A DNA stretch of 24,627 nucleotides from an uncultured Acetatifactor sp. (GTDB taxonomy: Bacteria > Bacillota > Clostridia > Lachnospirales > Lachnospiraceae): contig CAJUNZ010000033.1 in NCBI GenBank assembly GCA_910587755.1, positions 2,097 to 26,723 on the forward strand. Reading direction: 5' to 3'. The notes below the pieces were generated by a model. That model ran no database searches. It worked only from the letters and a program-made list of their open reading frames with translations, and was not told where the DNA came from. Position numbers and translations under genes: made by a program. Positions 1 to 6,458 of this stretch are shown here, piece by piece; the first letter of the stretch is position 1, and every line of letters begins with the position of its first letter.

Positions 1-160
1 GGGCGTTGGAGAGAAGAGACGGAACTGGAATAAAAGAGACGGGACTGGAATAAAAAACAGTCTCGAAACGGAAACGCCCGGAAGAAAATCCGGACAGATG
101 CCCTTGTGGCCGGAATTTCTTCCCCACAAGGGCGTTGGAGAGAAGAGACGGGACTGGAAT
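1..160. repeat. Duplicated leader block upstream of the alpha-galactosidase gene
   Basis: Bases 1-31 and 130-160 are the same 31-bp block with one mismatch. Inside it a 20-bp unit (AAGAGACGGGACTGGAATAA type) occurs at 14-33, again directly in tandem at 34-53, and a third time at 143-162. The second 31-bp copy lies just before the ribosome site of the alpha-galactosidase gene. The first copy is at the very edge of the window, so more copies may lie upstream. No function is known to me. A duplicated 5' leader or a decayed small repeat element are the simplest readings. Confidence 0.8.
80..133 (+). promoter_or_regulatory. Two overlapping inverted repeats in the alpha-galactosidase leader
   Basis: The arm at 80-93 pairs with 110-123 (13 of 14 positions). 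The arm at 100-109 pairs perfectly with 124-133 (10 bp, 14-nt loop). The 5' arm of the second stem lies in the loop of the first, and its 3' arm starts immediately after the first stem. There are no linker bases to cross a 14-bp helix, so a full pseudoknot is sterically unlikely and the stems look mutually exclusive. No U-tract follows, so neither is a canonical terminator. A switch role in the mRNA leader is inference. Confidence 0.4.
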
Positions 161-176
161 TAGAAGGAGAACAGAT

Positions 177-1307
177 ATGATTAAATTGACACCGCCCATG
201 GGGTGGAATTCCTGGAACACCTTTGGGGAGAAGATTCATGAAAAGATGATTTTTGAGACGGCGGATGCCATGGCGGCGGAGGGGCTGCCGCAGAAGGGTT
301 ATGAGTACCTGGTAATTGACGACTGCTGGTCATTGAAAGAGAGGGACGCCCTGGGGCGTCTGGTGGCAGACCCGGAGAAATTTCCCAACGGCATGAAAGC
401 CGTGGCGGATTATGTCCATTCCAAGGGATTGAAATTCGGCATGTACTCCTGTGCGGGAAATCTCACCTGCGCAGGCTATCCCGGCAGCTTTGAACATGAA
501 TTTGTGGATGCCCGCACTTTTGCAGAGTGGGGCGTGGACTTCCTGAAATATGATTACTGCTATCACAGCCCCATTATTCCCGGGAAATACCTGTACCGCC
601 GCATGGGGCTTGCCCTGGAGAACTGCGGCAGGGACATTCTGTTCAGCGCCTGTTCCTGGGGAGCGGACGAGACCCACGAGTGGATCAAGACCACCAGCTC
701 CTCCATGTGGCGTTCCACTTTGGACATATTTGACACCTGGGATTCTATCAAGGATCTGGTGAAACAGCAGGAAAAACTGCATCCTTACAATGGAGTGGGC
801 TGCTTCAACGACATGGATATGCTTGTGGTGGGCATGTACGGCAAGGGAAATGTGGGCCTGAAGGGCTGTAACGATGTTCAGTATAAGACCCATTTCTCTA
901 TCTGGGCGTTTATGGGTTCTCCTCTGATGATTGGCTGCGATGTGAGAAACTTGAACGACGAGACCAGAAAAATTCTGGGCAATGAGGAGATCATCCGCAT
1001 CAACCAGGACAGAACCTGCAGACAGCCGGTAAAACTGCACGGCACCTGGACCGGAGACGAGCTTCTGCTCTACGCCAGACAGCTTGAAAACGGCGATTTG
1101 GCCATAGGCATGTTTAATCTGAGCGACGGAAAAGCCTGCGCCAGGGTGAACCTGGATGAACTGGGACTTCCCCTCAGCACCGGCATGACCCTGGAGCTGA
1201 AGGAGCTCTGGACCGGGGAGGTCAGCGGAGTGAAGAACGCCACCATCATCCGGGAGCTGGAGCCCTATGACTGTGCGGTATTCCGGGCAAAGCTGGTGGA
1301 GCTGTAA
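177..1307 (+). CDS. Alpha-galactosidase, glycoside hydrolase family 27
   Basis: Hydrolyses terminal alpha-1,6-linked galactose from oligosaccharides such as raffinose and melibiose, or from galactomannan fragments. There is no signal peptide, so it should act in the cytoplasm on imported sugars. The 376-residue protein opens with the family signature PPMGWNSWN. It carries the paired Asp of VIDDCW, the nucleophile Asp126 in the KYDYC segment, and the acid/base Asp183 in RSTLD, aligned to human GLA D170 and D231. A C-terminal beta domain follows the barrel. ATG at 177 is chosen because AGAAGGAGAA sits 5-15 bases upstream; a TTG at 135 in the same frame falls inside the duplicated leader. It is coupled to the next gene by a TAATG overlap. 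No sugar transporter or regulator is visible beside it. Confidence 0.93.
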   Translation: MIKLTPPMGWNSWNTFGEKIHEKMIFETADAMAAEGLPQKGYEYLVIDDCWSLKERDALGRLVADPEKFPNGMKAVADYVHSKGLKFGMYSCAGNLTCAGYPGSFEHEFVDARTFAEWGVDFLKYDYCYHSPIIPGKYLYRRMGLALENCGRDILFSACSWGADETHEWIKTTSSSMWRSTLDIFDTWDSIKDLVKQQEKLHPYNGVGCFNDMDMLVVGMYGKGNVGLKGCNDVQYKTHFSIWAFMGSPLMIGCDVRNLNDETRKILGNEEIIRINQDRTCRQPVKLHGTWTGDELLLYARQLENGDLAIGMFNLSDGKACARVNLDELGLPLSTGMTLELKELWTGEVSGVKNATIIRELEPYDCAVFRAKLVEL

Positions 1308-1498
1308 TGAGTGCCTGCGCACAGTGCGGCAGGGGGCTGACCTTCAACGAGATTGGCGCCAACAAAAAGTTTGTCAGCAGGCACAGCACCCAATATCTGT
1401 GCAAGAGCTGCCTGGCTGTAAAGCTGGATGTGACCCAGGAGGAGATCGACCGCAAGATTGAGCAGTTCAGGCTGCAGGGCTGTGAACTCTTTGTATAG
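1307..1498 (+). CDS. Small zinc-ribbon-like protein, unknown function
   Basis: A 63-residue protein whose ATG overlaps the stop codon of the alpha-galactosidase gene (TAATG), which implies translational coupling. Two Cys pairs, CAQC at residues 4-7 and CKSC at 32-35, have the spacing expected for a single structural zinc site. The C-terminal half is a predicted amphipathic helix rich in Glu, Lys and Gln, ending in Leu-Phe-Val. I do not recognise a named family. A zinc-stabilised adaptor or nucleic-acid-binding mini-protein is possible. The tight coupling is the main argument that it is a real gene. Confidence 0.65.
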   Translation: MSACAQCGRGLTFNEIGANKKFVSRHSTQYLCKSCLAVKLDVTQEEIDRKIEQFRLQGCELFV

Positions 1499-1525
1499 AC
1501 AGGGCTGCTTGAGGAAAAAAATATC

Positions 1526-1554
1526 TTGCAAATTACACAGGAAACGTGTAAGAT
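1526..1554 (+). promoter_or_regulatory. Sigma-A promoter of the purine module
   Basis: TTGCAA at 1526-1531 and TAAGAT at 1549-1554 are separated by 17 bp. The predicted start of transcription, about 1561, falls three bases before the riboswitch aptamer, which supports the assignment. Confidence 0.7.
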
Positions 1555-1563
1555 AAAGAAATC

Positions 1564-1674
1564 AGGGCTGCATGACTGACGGAAGTAGGAGAACCTACAG
1601 GGAGTGCGGCATTCAACCGAGCCGACCGTCTGGGCACCGCAATATTCGGCGGCACCCCAGAGGGCCGGCTTTTT
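1564..1674 (+). ncRNA. ZTP (pfl) riboswitch with expression-platform terminator
   Basis: Binds the purine intermediate ZMP/ZTP and lets transcription continue when it is high. P1 pairs 1567-1573 with 1604-1610. A hairpin, GTAGG-AGAA-CCTAC, spans 1585-1598. The conserved GACTGACGGA and CCGTCTGGGCA blocks are present, and GACGG at 1578-1582 pairs with CCGTC at 1626-1630 as the ZTP pseudoknot. Bases 1621-1634 can pair instead with 1656-1669 (12 of 14), followed by TTTTT at 1670-1674. This terminator uses up the pseudoknot strand, so ligand binding should prevent termination. The genes downstream make and consume ZMP-linked intermediates, which fits the known regulon of this class. Confidence 0.93.
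1621..1674 (+). terminator. Intrinsic terminator of the ZTP riboswitch
   Basis: A GC-rich stem of 1621-1634 with 1656-1669 encloses a 21-base loop and ends in five T residues. Its 5' arm contains the CCGTC that forms the aptamer pseudoknot, which makes termination and ligand binding mutually exclusive. Confidence 0.85.
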
Positions 1675-1718
1675 GCGGTAGAAATACAGTTCCGGAACTA
1701 GATATGGAGGAAACCAAG

Positions 1719-2420
1719 ATGCTGCAGGAAGAATTAAAAAACAACGCCTATCCCGGCAGGGGAATCATCATCGGGCGGACCACGGACGGGAAGAAGGCTG
1801 TGGCGGCCTATTTCATCATGGGCAGAAGTGAGAACAGCCGCAACCGCATTTTTGTGCAGGAAGGGGAGGGCATACGCACGGAAGCTTTTGAGCCCTCCAA
1901 AATGACGGATCCAAGTCTTGTAATCTATGCGCCGGTGAGGGTTCTGGGAAATGATACCATTGTTACAAATGGGGATCAGACGGATACCATCTATGAGGGC
2001 CTTGAGAAAGGGCTGACCTTTGAGCAGTCTCTGAGAAGCCGGGAGTACGAGCCCGACGGCCCCAACTATACGCCCAGGATTTCCGGCCTGCTCCATCTGG
2101 AAAAGGGCAGTTTTTCCTTTGCCATGTCCATTCTGAAAAGCAACGGCGGAGATCCTTCCTGCTGCTGCAGACATACATTTACTTATGACAATCCCGCACC
2201 GGGGGAGGGACGCTTTCTGCACACCTACATGCACGACGGCAACCCCCTGCCCAGCTTTCAGGGGGAGCCCAAAAGAATTTCCATAGAAGGAGATATCGAT
2301 TCCTTTGGGAGCATGCTCTGGGAAAGTCTGAACCAGGAGAACAAGGTCTCCCTCTTTGTGAGGTATATTGACATTGCCACCGGGGAATATGAAACGCGGA
2401 TCCTGAACAAGAACCAGTGA
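1719..2420 (+). CDS. IMP cyclohydrolase, PurO-like single-domain enzyme
   Basis: Predicted to close the ring of FAICAR to give IMP, the last step of de novo purine synthesis. In most bacteria this is the N-terminal domain of the bifunctional PurH. Here it appears as a separate 233-residue protein resembling the IMP_cyclohyd family first known from archaeal PurO, starting with a YPGRGIIIG segment at residues 11-19. ATG 1719 is preferred because TGGAGG ends eight bases upstream. ATG 1704 is possible, and a much longer frame back to 1572 starts inside the riboswitch and is not credible. It lies 46 bp ahead of the AICAR transformylase, under the ZTP riboswitch. Position and family both support the function, but the enzyme is not assayed here. 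Confidence 0.85.
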   Translation: MLQEELKNNAYPGRGIIIGRTTDGKKAVAAYFIMGRSENSRNRIFVQEGEGIRTEAFEPSKMTDPSLVIYAPVRVLGNDTIVTNGDQTDTIYEGLEKGLTFEQSLRSREYEPDGPNYTPRISGLLHLEKGSFSFAMSILKSNGGDPSCCCRHTFTYDNPAPGEGRFLHTYMHDGNPLPSFQGEPKRISIEGDIDSFGSMLWESLNQENKVSLFVRYIDIATGEYETRILNKNQ

Positions 2421-2466
2421 GAGCGGCAGCCCCTGTTTCCCGGCAGGGGAGAAGAGAGGAAGAAAC

Positions 2467-3645
2467 ATGAAAGAAATTGAATTAAAATATGGATGTAATC
2501 CCAACCAGAAACCTTCCAGAATCTATATGGAGGACGGGAGGGAACTGCCCGTCACCGTGCTGAACGGCAGGCCGGGCTATATCAATTTTCTGGATGCCTT
2601 CAACGGCTGGCAGCTGGTAAAGGAGCTGAAGGAGGCCACGGGCCTTCCTGCGGCGGCCTCTTTCAAGCATGTCTCCCCTGCAGGGGCGGCGGTGGGGCTT
2701 CCCCTGGACAGCACCCTGGCACAGATCTACTGGGTGGAGGATCTGGGAGAACTCTCGCCTCTGGCCTGCGCCTACGCCAGGGCAAGGGGGGCGGACAGAA
2801 TGTCCTCCTTCGGGGATTTCATCGCCCTGTCCGACGTGTGCGATGTGGACACGGCCAGGCTTATCAAGAGGGAAGTGTCCGACGGCTGTATTGCCCCAGG
2901 TTATACCCAGGAGGCCCTGGCGCTGCTGAAGGCCAAAAAGGGCGGAAACTACAACGTGATTCAGATGGACGAGACCTATGAGCCTGCGCCCCTGGAGAGA
3001 AAGCAGGTGTACGGCATTACCTTTGAACAGGGACGGAATACCCTGGATGCAGGGGACGGTTTGCTGTCCAACCTTGTGACTGCCAACAAAGAAGTGCCGG
3101 AAGCGGCGCTGACGGATATGAAGATTGCTCTGATCACTCTGAAGTACACCCAGTCCAACTCCGTGTGTTATGTGAAGGGCGGGCAGGCCATTGGCATCGG
3201 CGCCGGACAGCAGTCCAGAATTCACTGCACCAGGCTGGCAGGCACCAAGGCGGACAACTGGTTCCTGCGCCAGTCCCCCCAGGTTATGGGGCTTGAGTTC
3301 GTGGACGGCCTGGGCCGGGCGGATCGGGATAACGCCATCGACGTGTATATTGGGGACGAGTGCATGGACGTGCTGGCGGAGGGTGCGTGGGAGCGTATCT
3401 TCAAAGTGAAGCCCCCGGTGTTTACCAGGGAGGAAAAACGGGCCTGGCTTGACAAAATGCAGGATGTGACTCTGGGATCCGACGCGTTCTTCCCCTTCTC
3501 CGACAATATCGAGAGGGCCCATAAGAGCGGCGTGAAGTATATTGCTCAGCCCGGAGGATCTGTCCGGGACGACGCGGTGATAGAGTGCTGTGACAAGTAC
3601 GGCATGGTGATGGCCTTCACCGGCATCCGACTGTTCCACCATTAA
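2467..3645 (+). CDS. Phosphoribosylaminoimidazolecarboxamide formyltransferase (AICAR transformylase, stand-alone)
   Basis: Transfers a formyl group from 10-formyltetrahydrofolate to AICAR (ZMP), giving FAICAR in the cytoplasm. The 392-residue protein corresponds to the C-terminal domain of PurH. It begins with KYGCNPNQ and has the catalytic Lys67-His68 in SFKHVSPAGAAVG. Further family segments are SNSVCYVKGGQAIGIGAGQQ, SDAFFPFSDN and the C-terminal GGSVRDD. The cyclohydrolase domain is absent and is supplied by the gene just upstream, so the pair rebuilds a complete PurH. ATG 2467 follows GAGAGGAAGAAAC. The riboswitch upstream senses the substrate of this very enzyme. A strong hairpin ends the unit at 3685-3724. 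Confidence 0.95.
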   Translation: MKEIELKYGCNPNQKPSRIYMEDGRELPVTVLNGRPGYINFLDAFNGWQLVKELKEATGLPAAASFKHVSPAGAAVGLPLDSTLAQIYWVEDLGELSPLACAYARARGADRMSSFGDFIALSDVCDVDTARLIKREVSDGCIAPGYTQEALALLKAKKGGNYNVIQMDETYEPAPLERKQVYGITFEQGRNTLDAGDGLLSNLVTANKEVPEAALTDMKIALITLKYTQSNSVCYVKGGQAIGIGAGQQSRIHCTRLAGTKADNWFLRQSPQVMGLEFVDGLGRADRDNAIDVYIGDECMDVLAEGAWERIFKVKPPVFTREEKRAWLDKMQDVTLGSDAFFPFSDNIERAHKSGVKYIAQPGGSVRDDAVIECCDKYGMVMAFTGIRLFHH

Positions 3646-3684
3646 ACGGACGGCAGCCTGCCCCAAAATGGGAAAGGAGCCAGG

Positions 3685-3724
3685 ACAAAGAGCCTGGGGG
3701 AGAAGCATCCCCCGGGCTCTTTGT
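3685..3724 (+). terminator. Long hairpin after the purine module, probable terminator
   Basis: Bases 3685-3700 pair with 3709-3724 along 16 bp, with one G-T wobble and an eight-base loop. The T-rich part, CTCTTTGT, is inside the 3' arm rather than after it. Termination is therefore likely but may be incomplete, and mRNA 3'-end protection is an alternative. Confidence 0.6.
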
Positions 3725-3811
3725 AGGTGACAGCTGTAATTGTGTGGAAGCCAAAGAGACGGAGGCTTTATGCTGGAGGGGCTGATCCCTGAGGGGGAAT
3801 ACAAATTGTCC

Positions 3812-3841
3812 TTGAAAGCTTATGAGAGTATATGTTATAAT
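3812..3841 (+). promoter_or_regulatory. Promoter of glnS
   Basis: TTGAAA at 3812-3817 and a perfect TATAAT at 3836-3841 are separated by 18 bp, with an extended TG at 3833-3834. The transcript would start near 3848, only about 32 bases before the gene. That leaves no room for a T-box leader. Confidence 0.8.
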
Positions 3842-3879
3842 GCAAATACGTGTATTCAGGAAAGGCATGGTGAGGGCAT

Positions 3880-5547
3880 ATGAGTGAGACAGAATCGAAG
3901 AATTTTATTGAGTTGATGATCGACAAGGACCTTGCGGACGGGGTATATGACACGGTGTGTACCCGTTTTCCCCCGGAACCCAACGGGTATCTCCACATAG
4001 GGCATGCCAAGAGCATCCTGCTCAATTATGGTTTGGCACAGAAGTATCACGGCAAATTTAACATGCGTTTTGACGATACCAATCCCACCAAAGAGGATGT
4101 GGAATTTGTGGAGTCCATCAAGGCGGATATCCAGTGGCTGGGGGCTGACTGGGAAGACCGTCTCTTCTTCGCCTCCGACTACTTTGGACAGATGTACGAG
4201 GCCGCGGTGAAGCTGATACGGAAGGGAAAGGCCTATGTATCGGACCTGACGGCGGAACAGATCCGGGAGTACCGGGGAACACTGACGGAACCCGGCAGGG
4301 AGGATCCCGGCAGCAAGCGCACTGTGGAGGAGAATCTGCGGCTGTTCCAGGAGATGAAGGACGGGAAATACGCCGACGGGGAGAAGGTGCTGCGTGCCAG
4401 GATAGACATGGCTTCCCCCAACATTAACATGCGGGATCCGGTCATCTACAGGGTTTCCCATATGGTCCACCACAACACCGGGGATGCCTGGTGTATCTAC
4501 CCCATGTATGACTTTGCACACCCCATTGAGGATGCCATTGAAGGGATCACCCACTCCATCTGTACGCTGGAGTTTGAGGATCACAGACCCCTCTACGACT
4601 GGGTGGTGCGGGAGGTGGAGTATGAGCGTCCTCCCAGGCAGATTGAGTTTGCAAAGCTCTATCTGAAAAATGTGGTTACGGGAAAGCGCTACATTAAGAA
4701 ACTGGTTCAGGAGGGCATTGTGGACGGGTGGGACGACCCCAGACTGGTGTCCATTGCCGCCCTGCGCCGGCGGGGATTTACCCCGGAATCCATCCAGAGA
4801 TTTGTGGAGCTCTGCGGGGTTTCCAAGGCACATTCCATTGCGGATTATGCCATGCTGGAATACTGTATCCGGGAGGATTTAAAGACAAAAGCCCCCAGGA
4901 TGATGGCGATTCTGGACCCTGTAAAGCTGATTATTGACAACTATCCCCAGGGACAGACAGAGGTTCTGACCATGGGCAATAATCCTGAGAATGAAGCTCT
5001 GGGCAGCAGGGAGGTTCCCTTTGGCAGGGAGCTGTATATAGAGAGGGAGGACTTTATGGAAGAGCCTCCCAAGAAGTACTTCCGCCTGTTCCCGGGCAAT
5101 GAAGTGCGCCTTATGGGGGCATACTATGTGACCTGCACCGGATGCGTCAGGGACGAGGCAGGCAGGATCACGGAAGTACACTGCACCTATGATCCTGCTA
5201 CCAGGGGCGGAAGCAGCCCGGACGGCAGGAAGGTGAAAGGCACCATCCACTGGGTGGCAGCGGAGACGGCGGTGAAGGCTCAGGTGCGCCTGTACGAGAA
5301 CATTATCGACGAGGAGAAGGGGGTCTACAACGAGGACGGAAGTCTGAACCTGAATCCATCCTCCCTGACGGTGCTTGAGGACTGCTGTCTGGAGCCTGCC
5401 TTCAGGGGGGCTAAGGCCTATGAGCGCTTCCAGTTTGTAAGGCAGGGATTCTTCTGTGTGGATGCCAGGGACTCCCGGCCCGAGGCGCTTGTGTTTAACC
5501 GGATCGTATCTTTGAAGAGTTCATTTGTCCTGCCGAAGAAGGAGTGA
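3880..5547 (+). CDS. glnS: Glutaminyl-tRNA synthetase
   Basis: Charges tRNA-Gln with glutamine in the cytoplasm. The 555-residue protein is a class I synthetase with PPEPNGYLHIGH at 31-42 (HIGH motif) and the matching KMSKS loop as VTGKR at 266-270, where Met-Ser is replaced by Thr-Gly. The GlnRS-specific Rossmann and acceptor-binding segments and the C-terminal beta-barrel anticodon domain are present, so it is full length (E. coli GlnRS is 554). Many Firmicutes make Gln-tRNA only through GatCAB; a direct GlnRS is a known, probably transferred, trait in part of the Clostridia. ATG 3880 has only a modest ribosome site (GTGAGGG). It is followed at 36 bp by the DUF2225 gene with no terminator seen between. 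Confidence 0.95.
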   Translation: MSETESKNFIELMIDKDLADGVYDTVCTRFPPEPNGYLHIGHAKSILLNYGLAQKYHGKFNMRFDDTNPTKEDVEFVESIKADIQWLGADWEDRLFFASDYFGQMYEAAVKLIRKGKAYVSDLTAEQIREYRGTLTEPGREDPGSKRTVEENLRLFQEMKDGKYADGEKVLRARIDMASPNINMRDPVIYRVSHMVHHNTGDAWCIYPMYDFAHPIEDAIEGITHSICTLEFEDHRPLYDWVVREVEYERPPRQIEFAKLYLKNVVTGKRYIKKLVQEGIVDGWDDPRLVSIAALRRRGFTPESIQRFVELCGVSKAHSIADYAMLEYCIREDLKTKAPRMMAILDPVKLIIDNYPQGQTEVLTMGNNPENEALGSREVPFGRELYIEREDFMEEPPKKYFRLFPGNEVRLMGAYYVTCTGCVRDEAGRITEVHCTYDPATRGGSSPDGRKVKGTIHWVAAETAVKAQVRLYENIIDEEKGVYNEDGSLNLNPSSLTVLEDCCLEPAFRGAKAYERFQFVRQGFFCVDARDSRPEALVFNRIVSLKSSFVLPKKE

Positions 5548-5583
5548 GGGGATGGCTAGGCCCCCATGGAGAATGGAGGAGAA

Positions 5584-6453
5584 ATGGGGATTCTATCAGG
5601 CCTGAAAAACCTGGGGCTGGGGAGTCTGGAGGAGGCGGATCTCTATGAAGAGGACAAAAAGGAGGGGTCAAGGAAGAAACCTCCCGCGCCTCCTCCACCC
5701 AAGCTTCAGGAAAAAGATTTGATCTACGAGAAGTCTTTCACATGCCCGGTGTGTGACAGCAGCTTTACAGCAAAACTAATGAAGTCCGGCAAGGCGAAAA
5801 GTATTGGCTCAGACCAGGATCTGCGTGTCCGGTATGAGGGGATTGACGCCAACAAGTATGATATTGTGATGTGTCCCATATGCGGTTATGCGGCCATGAA
5901 CCGATATTTTACCAATGTCACCTCCATGCAGGCCAAAGCCATCAGGGAAAAGATCAGCATGACCGTCTGTCTTACAAAGTATGAGGATGAGATCTATTCC
6001 TATGAGGAGGCTATGGAGCGGCATAAACTGGCCCTGGCCAGCGCGGTGGTAAAACATGCCAAGACAAGCGAGAAGGCATATATCTGCCTGAAAACCGCCT
6101 GGCTTTTCCGGGGCTACAGGGAGAGCCTGGTGGAAAAAGGGGAGGGCAGTGAGAAGCAGCTTCAGAATCTGGAGGGACAGGAAGAGGAATTTCTGGCCAG
6201 CGCCTATAAAGGGCTCAAGGATGCCAGGCAGACGGAGCCCTTTCCCATATGCGGCATGAACACTGTTACGGTGGACTACCTGGTGGCTGTGCTGGCCATA
6301 CGTTTTAAGGAATATGATGTGGCGGCAAAGCTGATGGGGGCAATTCTCACATCGCCCTCCGCCACATCCCGCGTCAAGGACAAGGTCAGGGATCTGAAGG
6401 AGCAGGTGATCCAGGAGGTGAAGAGCGGCAAGGGGGTTAAGAAGCAGAGTTGA
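5584..6453 (+). CDS. DUF2225 family protein
   Basis: A 289-residue cytoplasmic protein of unknown biochemical role. Two Cys pairs, CPVC at residues 54-57 and CPIC at 97-100, frame the conserved DUF2225 N-terminal region and suggest a bound zinc. The rest is helical, with repeated Lys/Glu-rich helices that look like TPR-type pairs, and a basic C-terminus. ATG 5584 is preferred over ATG 5566, because GGAGG lies just upstream (5575-5579) and residues from Met-Gly-Ile-Leu-Ser look like a native start. A proline run (APPPPK) lies around residues 37-42. It follows glnS closely and is followed after 5 bp by a MocR regulator, so the three may share a transcript. Confidence 0.85.
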   Translation: MGILSGLKNLGLGSLEEADLYEEDKKEGSRKKPPAPPPPKLQEKDLIYEKSFTCPVCDSSFTAKLMKSGKAKSIGSDQDLRVRYEGIDANKYDIVMCPICGYAAMNRYFTNVTSMQAKAIREKISMTVCLTKYEDEIYSYEEAMERHKLALASAVVKHAKTSEKAYICLKTAWLFRGYRESLVEKGEGSEKQLQNLEGQEEEFLASAYKGLKDARQTEPFPICGMNTVTVDYLVAVLAIRFKEYDVAAKLMGAILTSPSATSRVKDKVRDLKEQVIQEVKSGKGVKKQS

Positions 6454-6458
6454 ACGAG

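Noticed and set aside
94..133. Classical H-type pseudoknot in the alpha-galactosidase leader
   Set aside because: The pairing order fits, but no bases are left to cross the 14-bp first stem, so alternative stems are more likely than a single pseudoknot.
1499..1610. Repeated CAGGGCTGC words near the end of the zinc-ribbon gene and the riboswitch
   Set aside because: Nine-base matches only, one being part of the conserved riboswitch; likely chance.
1572..1718. N-terminal extension of the IMP cyclohydrolase back to ATG 1572
   Set aside because: This stretch is the ZTP riboswitch and its terminator; ATG 1719 has a proper ribosome site and gives a family-sized protein.
2482..3804. Minus-strand open frame of 440 codons opposite the AICAR transformylase gene
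   Set aside because: No recognisable domain and composition typical of antisense shadow; the plus strand carries a complete conserved enzyme.
3848..3879. T-box leader upstream of glnS
   Set aside because: The predicted leader is only about 32 bases, with no T-box sequence or antiterminator.
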